Positions 1 through 8,828 of a stretch of 64,000 nt of DNA are shown piece after piece. Made by a program: the position numbers and the translations under genes. Source of the stretch: Astragalus membranaceus (Eukaryota; Streptophyta; Magnoliopsida; Fabales; Fabaceae). The stretch's first letter is position 1; each line of letters opens with the position of its first letter. A model generated the notes under the pieces. That model was not told the origin of the DNA. It worked only from the letters and a program-made list of their open reading frames with translations, and ran no database searches. The stretch spans positions 34,839,109 through 34,903,108 of the forward strand of contig CM076849.1 in assembly GCA_039519185.1 (NCBI GenBank), given 5' to 3'.

Positions 1-1
1 C

Positions 2-811
2 AGGACAGTCTTGCTGGAAAAGGAGATGGTATCCATGTTTATGGATACTCTTCAATCACCTTTCTACAACAGGTTGATCGGGAGCGTATCTTCGAGCTTC
101 TCGGATATGATTGTCATAGGAGAAAGATTAGAAAATGGATTGAGAAGCGGGAAGATTGCCCATAACTTGGCGGGAACCAGTAATCAGAAAAAGCCCTTCT
201 CTGGATTTCCTAAAAAGAAAGAAGGAGAAGCCAATGCCATCTCTAGATCCGGAAAGCCTCCCTATAACAATCCCCGACAAACCTTCCAAATCCCTACTCA
301 AACACCACAAGCCCCAACTCACCAAGTCAACCCAGGCTATAAACCACAAAACTACTCAGAAAGAAAGCCTGTCAATTTTGACCCAATACCCATGTCATAC
401 ACAGACTTGTTCAATCACCTCATCAGTCACAACTTGATCACTCCTCGCCCAATGAGACCCCTTCAACCTCCTTTCCCTAGGGGTTATGACTCGGATGCTA
501 CCTGTGGATTCCACACTGGGGCAGCTGGCCATTCAACAGAAAATTGCAAGGCATTAAAATATGTGGTGCAGGACTTGATTGAATCTAAATGGTTAAGTTT
601 CGAAGAAGATGGTCTGAATGTTGCCACTAACCCTTTACTGGGGCACGTGAAACCCTCCGTTAATGCCATTGGAGATTTTGAGGGACAATTCTTGATCAGA
701 AGGGTGGAAGATATCATCACACCTCTAGACCTCATCCATGCTGACTTGTGTTACCTCGGAATTATTATGAAGACCCTCACTGTGTCGGGGCATGTGAAGC
801 ATTCAAGATAG
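2..811 (+). pseudogene. gag: gag fragment of element O, 5' partial
   Basis: The frame is open from base 2, so the N-terminal half lies outside the window. It aligns with the Y gag proteins (28138-30339) from the segment ending in SGKIA onward. It keeps the PMSYTDLF block and a variant zinc knuckle (CGFH...GH...C, near 500-545), the CxFH-x-GH-C form known from Tat-lineage gag proteins. The frame runs out at 809-811, while the homologous reading continues in another frame from about 775. Comparison with Y shows a small deletion there, so this is a frameshifted relic. Gag would form the virus-like particle and bind RNA. Confidence 0.8.
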
Positions 812-2046
812 TCCTTCAAGACTTACTAGACCGACACATAATACAGGTGGGTCTTCGAAAGAAGGAGGAGGACGCGTGGACTCTCCAGGTAAATATTGAC
901 CAGAGCAAGGATATCCGGAAACCACTAGAAATCCGTTACAAAAAGGACACGAAGCTGACTCCGGCTATGCCTAAACCGATCACTATTCAAGTGCCAGCTC
1001 CTTTCCCCTTTAAGGGCACCAATACAGTCCCATGGAATTACAATGTGAAGGTTCAGACCACTCCTGATGTCGTTAACATCTCAGGGACCAGTGGGATGAC
1101 TCGAAGTGGGCGTATCTATACCCACGAAGGACTCAGTGGAGAGCGAACAAAAGAAGGGGAAGAAAGAGCCCGTAAAGGAAAAAGCATAGAACAAGAACCT
1201 GTTGATAAGAATGTGGGTAAAAGGACGCTATCTGAACAAGAAGCCGGTGAATTTTTGAGACTCATGAGACAGAGCGAGTATAAGATAGTTGATCAGCTGA
1301 ACCAGACCCCTGCCAAGATATCTCTGTTGTCATTATTGCTCAGTTCCGAAGCCCATCGTGCATCATTGACGAAAGTATTGAATGAGACCCATGTCACTCA
1401 TGAAATCTCAGTTGGCCAGTTTGATGGGATCGTTGGAAAACTTGTTGCAAGTAATTACCTCACCTTTACTGATGATGAGATTCCAACTGAAGGGAGGGGA
1501 CACAACAAAGCCTTACACATATCTGTGAAATGTGGAGAGTACTCACTTGCTCGGGTGCTTATTGACAACGGATCGTCCTTGAATGTGTTACCCAGATCAA
1601 CCATAGAAAAATTAGATGTGGATTATTCATACATGAGACCTAGCTCTATATTAGTCAGGGCCTTTGACGGATCGAATAGGGAAGTCATCGAAAAAATAGA
1701 ATTACCTGTGCAGGTAGGTCCAGAACTCTTCATAGTGACCTTCCAGATAATGAATATCGCCCCATCCTACAGTTGTCTCTTAGGAAGGCCGTGGATCCAT
1801 TCTGCAGGGACAGTTCCCTCTTCTTTACATCAGAAGCTCAAGTTCATAGTGAACAACAAACTGGTGGTTATTTTCGGTGAAGAAGAAACGCTGGTAAATA
1901 GGTCATCTCCCACTCGTTACATCGAGGCTCCTGAGGAGTCTTTGGGGACTGCCTTCCAAGCGCTAGAGATTGCCAATGCGTCCACTATGCTGAAGCCTAA
2001 GCTGTCCAACATTGATGCGCTAGAGATTTCCCTTGCCTCACATTGA
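775..2046 (+). pseudogene. pro: gag C-terminus and aspartic protease of element O
   Basis: This continues gag in a shifted frame. It holds the retroviral-type aspartic protease, with active-site block LIDNGSSLNVLP near 1559-1593 and downstream block LLGRPWIH near 1777-1800. Unlike Y, O has no stop codon between gag and protease. About 20 codons after the last protease-like residues the frame ends at 2046. The sequence then jumps directly to the RT block DSTLQHSLFSFMDGYSGYN. The G-patch, the intron and the N-terminal RT present in Y are missing, a deletion of roughly 1.2 kb. Confidence 0.8.
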
Positions 2047-2124
2047 TGTCCTGCTAGATAGCACATTACAACATTCTCTTTTCTCCTTCATGGATGGATA
2101 TTCCGGATATAACCAAATTAAGAT

Positions 2125-3318
2125 CACTACAAAAGATTGCCCATTAGCGACGGAAATTAGCGAGGGACTAATGTTCCCTCGCAAAAACTGGAATTAGCGA
2201 CGAAATTTGCGAGGGAATAGGGGCTGTCGTATTTTTGAGAATTAGCGACGGAATTTTGAAGATTAGCGACGGAAATTTTGAAAATTAGCGACGAAATTTC
2301 AGTCCCTCGCTAATTCCCTCACTAATTTTTGACAGTTTTCAGATGATGGGACTCAGTGCAGGTATTTAGCGACGAAATTTCAGTCCCTCGCTAATTTATG
2401 ACAGTTTTCAGATGATGGGACTCAGTGCAGGGGTTGGTAAATGTGCAGCAATTAGCGACGGCCAGTTCCGTCGCTAATTCCCTCGCAATTTTTTTTATTT
2501 TTTTTTCTTAAATATGTTTACACCCTCACTCTTCTTTCTCACTCACAACACCCTCACTCTTCTTTTCTCCTCTTCACCCTTCCTCTTCCCTTCCTCTTCC
2601 TCTACTCTCCACCACCACACAACCACCACCACCACCACCATCACCACCATACAACCAACCTACGGCCTACTCTCACCTTCCTCTTCCTCTACTCTCTCTC
2701 TCTCACCTACAAACCCTAACCCACCACCACCACCACCACCACCACCACCGGAGCTACTGTCCCCTTTCCCTCTTCTTCTCTCCACCTTCTTCCACCACAC
2801 CACCACCACACAACAACCACCACCACCGCCACCACCGGAGCTCCTCATCCTCTTCCTCTCTCTCTCTCTCTCTTATGATTTCCCCTTTCCCTCTTCTTCT
2901 CTCCACCTTCTTCCGCCACACCACCACCACCGCCGCCACCACCCACAAAACCACCACCATGAACTCCTCTCTCCACCTAGGAATTTCTTCTCTCACCTAT
3001 ACGAATTTCTTTCCACCTTCCACCACCACCACCACCACAACCACAAAATTAATAATATAATATAATATTCATTAATAATATAATAATTTTTTAACAGTAT
3101 TAATAATAAATATATATAAAAAAACAAGCCAGCACTAGACACGTGTCAGTTTTTTTTGAAAAACTGCAGTCATTAGCGAGGGAAAATTCCCTCGCTAATC
3201 CCATTAGCGAGGAGGGATTTAGTGACGGAACTGGTCCCTCGCAAATGACCATTAGCGACGGATTTTGGTCATTTTGCGAGGGAAATTTCCGTCGCTAATA
3301 ACCAATTTTTTTGTAGTG
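2125..3318. mobile_element. Non-autonomous CACTA transposon with GAT target duplication
   Basis: The left end is CACTACAAAAGATTG and the right end is AATTTTTTTGTAGTG, a CACTA-superfamily terminal inverted repeat. The 3-bp duplication GAT flanks it (2122-2124 and 3319-3321), and removing the insert restores the RT reading. Both subterminal regions are packed with TTAGCGACGG / TTAGCGAGGG motifs in both orientations, the usual arrangement of transposase-binding repeats in CACTA elements. The interior (about 2514-3060) is low-complexity CT-rich and (CCA)n sequence. There is no transposase. Length is 1194 bp. Only 2297-3318 was carried into the tandem copies. Confidence 0.92.
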
Positions 3319-4896
3319 GATGGCCTCTGAAGACATGGAGAAAACCACTGTCATCACTCTCTGGGGGACCTTCTGCTATAAAGTAATGTCATTCGGCCTA
3401 AAGAATGCTGGTGCAACTTACCAAACGGCGATGGTAACTTTATTCCATGATATGATGCATAAGGAAATAGAAGTATACGTGGATGACATGATCTCAAAAT
3501 CCAAGACCGAAGAAGAACATGTTGTCAATCTGCAAAAACTCTTTGAACGTCTAAGGAAGTTCAAACTCAGATTAAACCCTGCCTCAGGAAAGCTGTTGGG
3601 CTTCATAGTCAGTCAGAGGGGAATAGAAGTGGATCCAGCCAAAGTACGAGCAATATTAGAAATGCCAGCGCCTAAAACTGAAAAAGAAGATCGTGGGTTC
3701 ATGGGAAGGTTGAACTACATCTCCAGATTCATATCCCAATTAACATCGACCTGTGAGCCTATCTTCAAATTGCTGTGCAAGAACCAAGAAACAAAGTGGA
3801 ATGATAATTTCCAAGAAGCCTTTGAAAAGATCAAGAGGTACCTCCAAAATCCACCGATCCTGATGCCACCTGTACAGGGAAGAACTCTCATTCTGTACTT
3901 AACAGTGCTAGACAAATCAATGGGTTGTGTACTGGGGCAACATGATGAGTCCGGAAGGAAAGAACATGCTATCTACTACCTAAGCAAGAAGTTCACCGAG
4001 TGCGAGACAAGATACTGATTATTGGAAAGAACGTGTTGTGCTTTGGCCTGGGCTGCACATCGTCTGAGGCAGTATATGCTGAGCCACACGACTTGGTTGG
4101 TATCTAAAATGGATCCAATCAAGTACATTTTTGAAAAACCCGCACTCACAGGGAGAATCCCTCACTGGCAAATGCTACTATCTGAATACGACCTATTGTA
4201 TGTCACTCAGATAGCAATCAAAGGGAGTGCCTTGGCTGAATACTTGGCACACCAGCCCATTGAAGATTACCAATCAATGTAGTGTGATTTCCCAGGTGAA
4301 GATATAATGGCTTTGTTCGATGAAGGGAATTCTCCGGACAATGAAAGGTGGAGAATGTCATTCGACCGGCGCTTCCAAATTATACGGGCATGGGGTCGGA
4401 GCTGTATTGGTTTCTCCCGATAACCGCTTCGTACCATTTACTACTAGACTGAGCTTCTATTGCACCAACAACATCGCAGAATATGAGCCGTGTATCCTAG
4501 GCATCAAAGCGGCCCTTGAAGGGAAAGTCAAAAGACTCGATGTATATGGGGACTCAGCCTTAGTCATCCATCAGATAAAAGGTGACTGGGAAACCAGGGA
4601 TTGATCCCTTATCGCGATCACATCCAAAAGATGATTGAACAGTTCAAGGAGATCACTTTCCACCATCTCCCTCGTGAAGAAAATCAGTTGGCTGACGCCT
4701 TAGCGACTTTGTCATCAATGTTCAATATCAATGACAACAAAAGTCTCAAATTCATTCGAATTCAGCATCGGGACCTACCAGCACATCATTGTGTAGCAAT
4801 CGAAGAAGAGCCTGACAGTAAACCTTGGTATTACGATATCGAGCACTATATCACAAGCAGAGAATACCCTCCTGGTGCCACCGAGAATGACAAGAG
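3319..4896 (+). pseudogene. RT/RNase H fragment of element O (unit 1)
   Basis: This encodes the second half of the reverse transcriptase (YVDD near 3476-3487), the gypsy RNase H (TLILYLTVL...AIYYLSKKFTECETRY) and the extra archaeal-type RNase H (GVGAVLVSPDNRF, CILGIKAALEG, YGDSALVIHQ). Lesions: TGA at 4016, TAG near 4280, a 1-bp insertion near 4362 and a small deletion near 4602. The same lesions occur in units 2 and 3, so O was dead before the duplication. It ends at the AAGAG target duplication (4892-4896) of the Y insertion. Confidence 0.88.
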
Positions 4897-6944
4897 TGTC
4901 ATACCCCAATTTTGTCCATCCAAAAATAATAACGTTTTTCTTCTTTGTTGCTATATATCTTATTTCGTAAAAGTTGAAAAATACAAATTCATTTTCAAGT
5001 TATACTTTACTTCCCATTTAGTTAGTAAATATATTTAACAGTATAAAAGAGAAAGTAAAAAAAAACAAGAAAAGAGAAAAGGAGAGGCAATTTAGTAAAA
5101 AAGGGGGTGTATTTCGAAAGGGGGTGTTTCAGCGAATTGGGCCATTGGAAGCCCACGCGCTTGGCCCGACCCGGATTGCTCACTTACTCACAAACCCTAA
5201 TTTCCTATCCCTCCTAACAGCAGCCGTCCACCTCTTCTTTCTCTCCTTTCACCTTCTCTCACACGCTCCCACACTCCATCAGAGAAAAGAAAAAGCAAAC
5301 ATCACCTCCACCTCTCCCATCAAACCCTAGCCGTCCACTCCTCCTTCTCCTCCTTCCACGCCTCCATCCGTCTTCCTTCACAGCCCCCTCACACGAAACC
5401 CTCCTTCACAGCCCCCCTCTTTCTCTCCTCTCACACGAAATCCCCTTCACAGCGCCTCTTTCTCTCCTCTCACACGAAACCACCATTTTTTATGTCTCCT
5501 TCTTTCCTTTCTCTCACGGAATCGCCATTTTTGGCATCAGCACACAAGTGTCTGTTGGTTTTCTCCACGGTTCGTGTGTCTATCCAGAGGAGCGCGTTTT
5601 CCATTTCGTTTTCTCCAAGGCTCACACGCAAACGGATCTGTGCACAAGGCTTGGTGAAGAAACCGAAGGTCAAAACGCATCATTGCAAGATCAAGTTTTA
5701 GTATAAAGAGAGGTCACGGTTTTGAAGCAAAAGGAGGTCTTTTTTCGAGAGGAAAGAGGGGAGAGGTCGAAATCTTGAAGGATTCAGGAGCAAGAGGAAG
5801 CAAAAGCGGATCTGGAGAAGTTTCAGTGAGAGAGAGATTTTTTTTCGTTTTTTTTTCTCTTCTAAAATTTTCATAATTTTATTTTTGTGGTTGTTATTGC
5901 TGGTAAAGTCTCATCAAAAGGTTCATTATTCAAGGTTGGTTTAGTATTCTTTCTTAAGTTTCTTGTTTCATTTTATGATCTTCATATCCTTGCTCTTATG
6001 TTCATCTTCAAGTATGTGGTGTTATTGAGATTTTGAGAGTTTGAATGGTAGATCTTTTTTTAAATAGAAGAGCACCAAACGCTCTGTATTCTGATGCTGT
6101 TGTTGTTTTTAATATAAGGATAATTCAATTTGTTTGCATATCTTTGAATGTCATGTTCCTCTTTTGGTGAAATTTAGTAGTGTCCCTTTTTTGTTATCAA
6201 CGATAATAATGGTCATCAAAATAATAACAATAAGAATCATTTCCAGTTTCTGATCTTATATTCAAAAATAATAATAACAGTAGGAATCAATTGTTTTTTA
6301 AAAAAAAAATGATAGGATCGAACCCTTATGAAGAATGGGTATGATATTGCATCTTAAACTTCCTATTGGCAAATTTTTCTTCTAACATCAAAAAAGGATT
6401 TAACAATTAAATTCAAAAACTACCAAAATTTAGTTTTTCAAACATATATATAGCATGTAAGAAATAATGATGGTCTTTAACAATTAAATTCACCCCAAGT
6501 GTTGGCATCAATTGTTTCGGTCAAACATTTTTAATAGGGCACCTTTAAGTATAAACCCTTTTTAGTTAAGGCCATTCATGGAATTGATTGAGAATATTTT
6601 TAGCAAAACAACTTTCCAAATAGATGTTTCTTCAATAAATATTCAAAATAAAGGCTTTAATTCTTACGAGACAAGGTCTTGAATGAAAGTCTTTTCTTTT
6701 CCCCATTCACATTATTGTAGGAAACTATGTCCCTTTTTGGTTGGATAAACAAATTAACACCTCGAATCCCCTTTTTTTAGAGGTATAAAATGTGAACTTA
6801 ATCAAAAAACATTTCCACAAGTAGGAGACTAAGTCAGTTGTACAATTAGATTAGTCGGCGTTTTAGGGCGAACGAGCTATACAGTTCAAGAGTCCTAAAA
6901 CCCCTACATAAAAAAATGCCAGCGCGCAAACCTTTTTCAATTAG

Positions 6945-7006
6945 AACTACGTCGCTTTGATTCCCATTTGGGATACGTAGGAGCGAGTCATATTCTCGTC
7001 AAGCGC
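6945..7006 (+). other. Putative structured RNA module 'TACGTAG' no. 1 in Y LTR
   Basis: The outer stem is CTACGTC (6947-6953) with TACGTAG (6974-6980), with one mismatched pair. The inner stem is TCCC (6962-6965) with GGGA (6970-6973). An adjoining hairpin CGAG/CTCG (6984-6987, 6995-6998) is followed by TCAAGCG. The module recurs at 7437-7504 and in the O LTR at 46918-46987 with different but still paired stems. Pairing was assigned by eye. Confidence 0.5.
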
Positions 7007-7090
7007 AATCATAAAAGATTTTAGCATTGGCATAACAAAAAAAGAAAAAGAATTATTTTCATAAAAAAAAAGAATTATCTTCAAGCCCAT

Positions 7091-7370
7091 TGTTGATAAT
7101 AGCTCATCAGAACCTTTGTTCGTTTAGCTATTAGTGGCAATGTCCTTTTCTCATAAGAATAATACACGATGGTCCATCATAACTTCTGTTAGTTTGACCA
7201 TCGTGCAAATCAATCTCTTACGAAAACCCCTTTCAAAAGAACAAATAAAACAAGTCGTTACTAATAGTCAATCAGAACCTTTGTTCGTCTGACTGGCGGT
7301 AGTGACTCTCATTTTCAAGAGTACTTAGCGGTGATTACCCATAACCTTGGTTAGTTTAATCATTCACTAA
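7091..7370 (+). other. Array of four stem-loops in Y LTR
   Basis: Four successive hairpins share a loop resembling ATCAGAACCTTTGTTCGTTT but have different closing stems. (1) TAATAGCT 7097-7104 / AGCTATTA 7126-7133, inner GAAC/GTTC. (2) CACGATGGTC 7165-7174 / GACCATCGTG 7196-7205, a perfect 10-bp stem, inner TAAC/GTTA. (3) GTTACT+AGTCA 7257-7270 / TGACT+AGTGAC 7290-7306, inner GAAC/GTTC. (4) GTGATTA 7331-7337 / TAATCAT 7357-7363, inner TAAC/GTTA. The O LTR has two related hairpins. Copies lie near 23916-24195 and 41025-41305. Function is unknown. Confidence 0.55.
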
Positions 7371-7436
7371 ATGCTCGCCCTATTTCGAAAACTCACTAAG
7401 AAGATAAAAGACAAAAGCCTTTTCAGGACAAAAAGG

Positions 7437-7504
7437 AACTACGTAGCTTTGAGTTCTCCATCGCACCGGGAGATACGTAGGAGCGGGCCTTGTCCCGTCA
7501 AGCG
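7437..7504 (+). other. Putative structured RNA module 'TACGTAG' no. 2 in Y LTR
   Basis: The outer stem is CTACGTA (7439-7445) with TACGTAG (7474-7480), perfect 7 bp. The inner stem is TCTCC (7455-7459) with GGAGA (7469-7473). The adjoining hairpin is CGGG (7484-7487) with CCCG (7494-7497), again followed by TCAAGCG. Relative to module 1 both inner and side stems changed on both strands, consistent with compensatory change. Confidence 0.5.
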
Positions 7505-7643
7505 TTTGTTTCTAAAAAACCATTTTTACCCCTTTTTCATAATAAATAAAGATTTTCATTAAGAATTTTTCAATAAGAGGTAGAGAGGCAAAGTCAAGTA
7601 TTTTCAAGTTAACACACTAAAACCACACACCTAATTAAAGGTT

Positions 7644-7831
7644 CCCTCTCAGTAGAGAGGACGTGTGGGGTGCTTGCACCTTCCCTGCGCGTAACCGACC
7701 CCCGAACCCTATTCTCTAATTTCGCAAGACCAATCGCTTTCCAAAAAAGGTTTTCCTAATATTTTCCTTAATAAATATTGGTGGCGGCTTCATCGTTTTA
7801 AAAAGTTGTGAGCGAGGAAGGTTCTCCCTCG
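7644..7831 (+). other. LTR-terminal hairpins and conserved GACCCCCGAACCC block
   Basis: CCTCTC-AGTA-GAGAGG forms a 6-bp hairpin near 7644-7659. Next, CGTGTGGGG pairs (with G-U wobbles) with CCCTGCGCG just before the block CGACCCCCGAACCC, which is nearly identical in the O LTR. The last hairpin is CGAGG (7813-7817) with CCTCG (7827-7831). At the same place the O LTR has CGAAG/CTTCG (47236-47240, 47249-47253), a compensatory pair change. The position suggests U5 of the transcript. Confidence 0.45.
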
Positions 7832-7854
7832 GGGACTTTTTCGGGCGCAACAGC

Positions 7855-7874
7855 TGGCGACTTCACTGGAGACC
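7855..7874 (+). promoter_or_regulatory. Primer-binding site (probably tRNA-Arg), unit 1
   Basis: The block TGGCGACTTCACTGG starts two bases after the LTR end, where a retroelement primer site is expected. From memory it closely resembles the complement of a plant tRNA-Arg 3' end including CCA (TGGCGACTCCGCTGG), the primer reported for Ogre elements. Unit 1 has an A at 7871 where unit 2 has G. Confidence 0.75.
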
Positions 7875-8828
7875 AGAAAACATTTTTTTTCAAAAGTGGG
7901 TCAAGCCTAATTAATTAAGTGTGTGATTTGTGCGAGTGATTTGAATATCTTGTTTTGCCTTTATGTTTTCTTCTTTTTATACGTTCATGTTGCATTCTTG
8001 TGCATTCTTCTTCCGCTCTTTATATTCGCTTTTGTTTAAAGTAATAGATGATTGATTCTTTGCTTATATGCTTAATTCCCTCACGATATTGAACCCTAGA
8101 GTAGACAACATGCTATTGTCTGGACTGTTCTGGATTTTTCATTTGCAGGTGGGGTAGCTTTAAGGAAATGCCCTTCGCACACACACACTTGTACCTTGAG
8201 ATTATATGATTAGAGAAAGAGACCATAACCCAGGTCTGTTAGGATACCATAGGATGAGTGGATTCGAGTAGTGGGAGCCCATCAGGACCTTTGTCCGTTT
8301 GGCTACTCGCGAAAGTTTCAATCAGAGTTGTGCTCTTTCGTGATACCTTGTACCTAGCAGTTTGCTGCATTTACAAGGAATTTCGTGAAAGAGACTGTGG
8401 CTCTGATGACCTTTGTGAGGGTGTGAATAGAGCTACATGAGAAGATTATCCCTAAAGTGCCTTAGATCATAGGTCCTACCCCCTTTTAGGTCACAAGGGC
8501 TTTCCAAATTGTGTGCTGCATCGTTGCATTCAGTTCAAATCAATTTTTCCTTCAGAATTTTCGAAAATCAAAAAAGATACACTTTTCCTTTTCAATAAAT
8601 GCCTATATGAGATGGCATATAGTGTGAAAATTTTCAAATCACCACCTGTAAATATCCTCCTTCAGCAAAAACACAAAAAAAAAGAAGCATCATGGCATCA
8701 TTGCACCATTGCATCATTTGCATTAAATAAAACCCAATTTTGAAAAATCATTCATCTGACATCTGAGTTGTTTGCCGGGATTGTAAAGTAACTTGGAATC
8801 TTGTCTTAGGTGGGAAAGATAAAGCAAC
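7875..8828 (+). other. 5' leader of Y with two large stem-loops
   Basis: This is non-coding and lies between the primer site and ORF1. 8265-8309 repeats the LTR stem-loop design (CGAGTA/TACTCG and GCC/GGC outside; GGAC/GTCC inside; loop CTTT). 8321-8407 folds as one long hairpin of stacked stems: ATCAGAG 8321 / CTCTGAT 8401; CTCTTTC 8333 / GAAAGAG 8387; CCTTGTA 8346 / TACAAGG 8372; GCAG 8357 / CTGC 8365. Leader position suggests packaging, dimerisation or translational control. Unit 2 has the same structures near 25090-25234. Confidence 0.55.

Larger units (their letters stand above)
4897..7852 (+). repeat. LTR of element Y, unit 1 (2956 bp)
   Basis: It begins TGTCATACCCC and ends GGGCGCAACA. 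It is preceded by AAGAG (4892-4896) and followed two bases later by a primer-binding site. Nearly identical LTRs lie at 21722-24677 and 38831-41784. The O LTR (44477-47271) shares its start, several internal blocks and its last 200 bp. A possible TATA box is TATAAAAG at 5042, and TATAAAGA at 5704 is a second candidate; neither is tested. A GA/CT-rich stretch with AAACCCTA motifs occupies 5170-5850. Short open frames here look non-coding. Confidence 0.93.

Noticed and set aside
2514..3065. Open frames of 60-210 codons rich in His/Pro/Thr or Gly/Val in the CACTA interior (also in units 2 and 3)
   Set aside because: They arise from (CCA)n and CT microsatellites, vary with repeat length between copies, and appear in several frames on both strands.
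5124..5701. Short open frames in the Y LTR
   Set aside because: Low-complexity CT-rich sequence inside an LTR; frames are broken or altered by single-base differences between copies and have no domain similarity.
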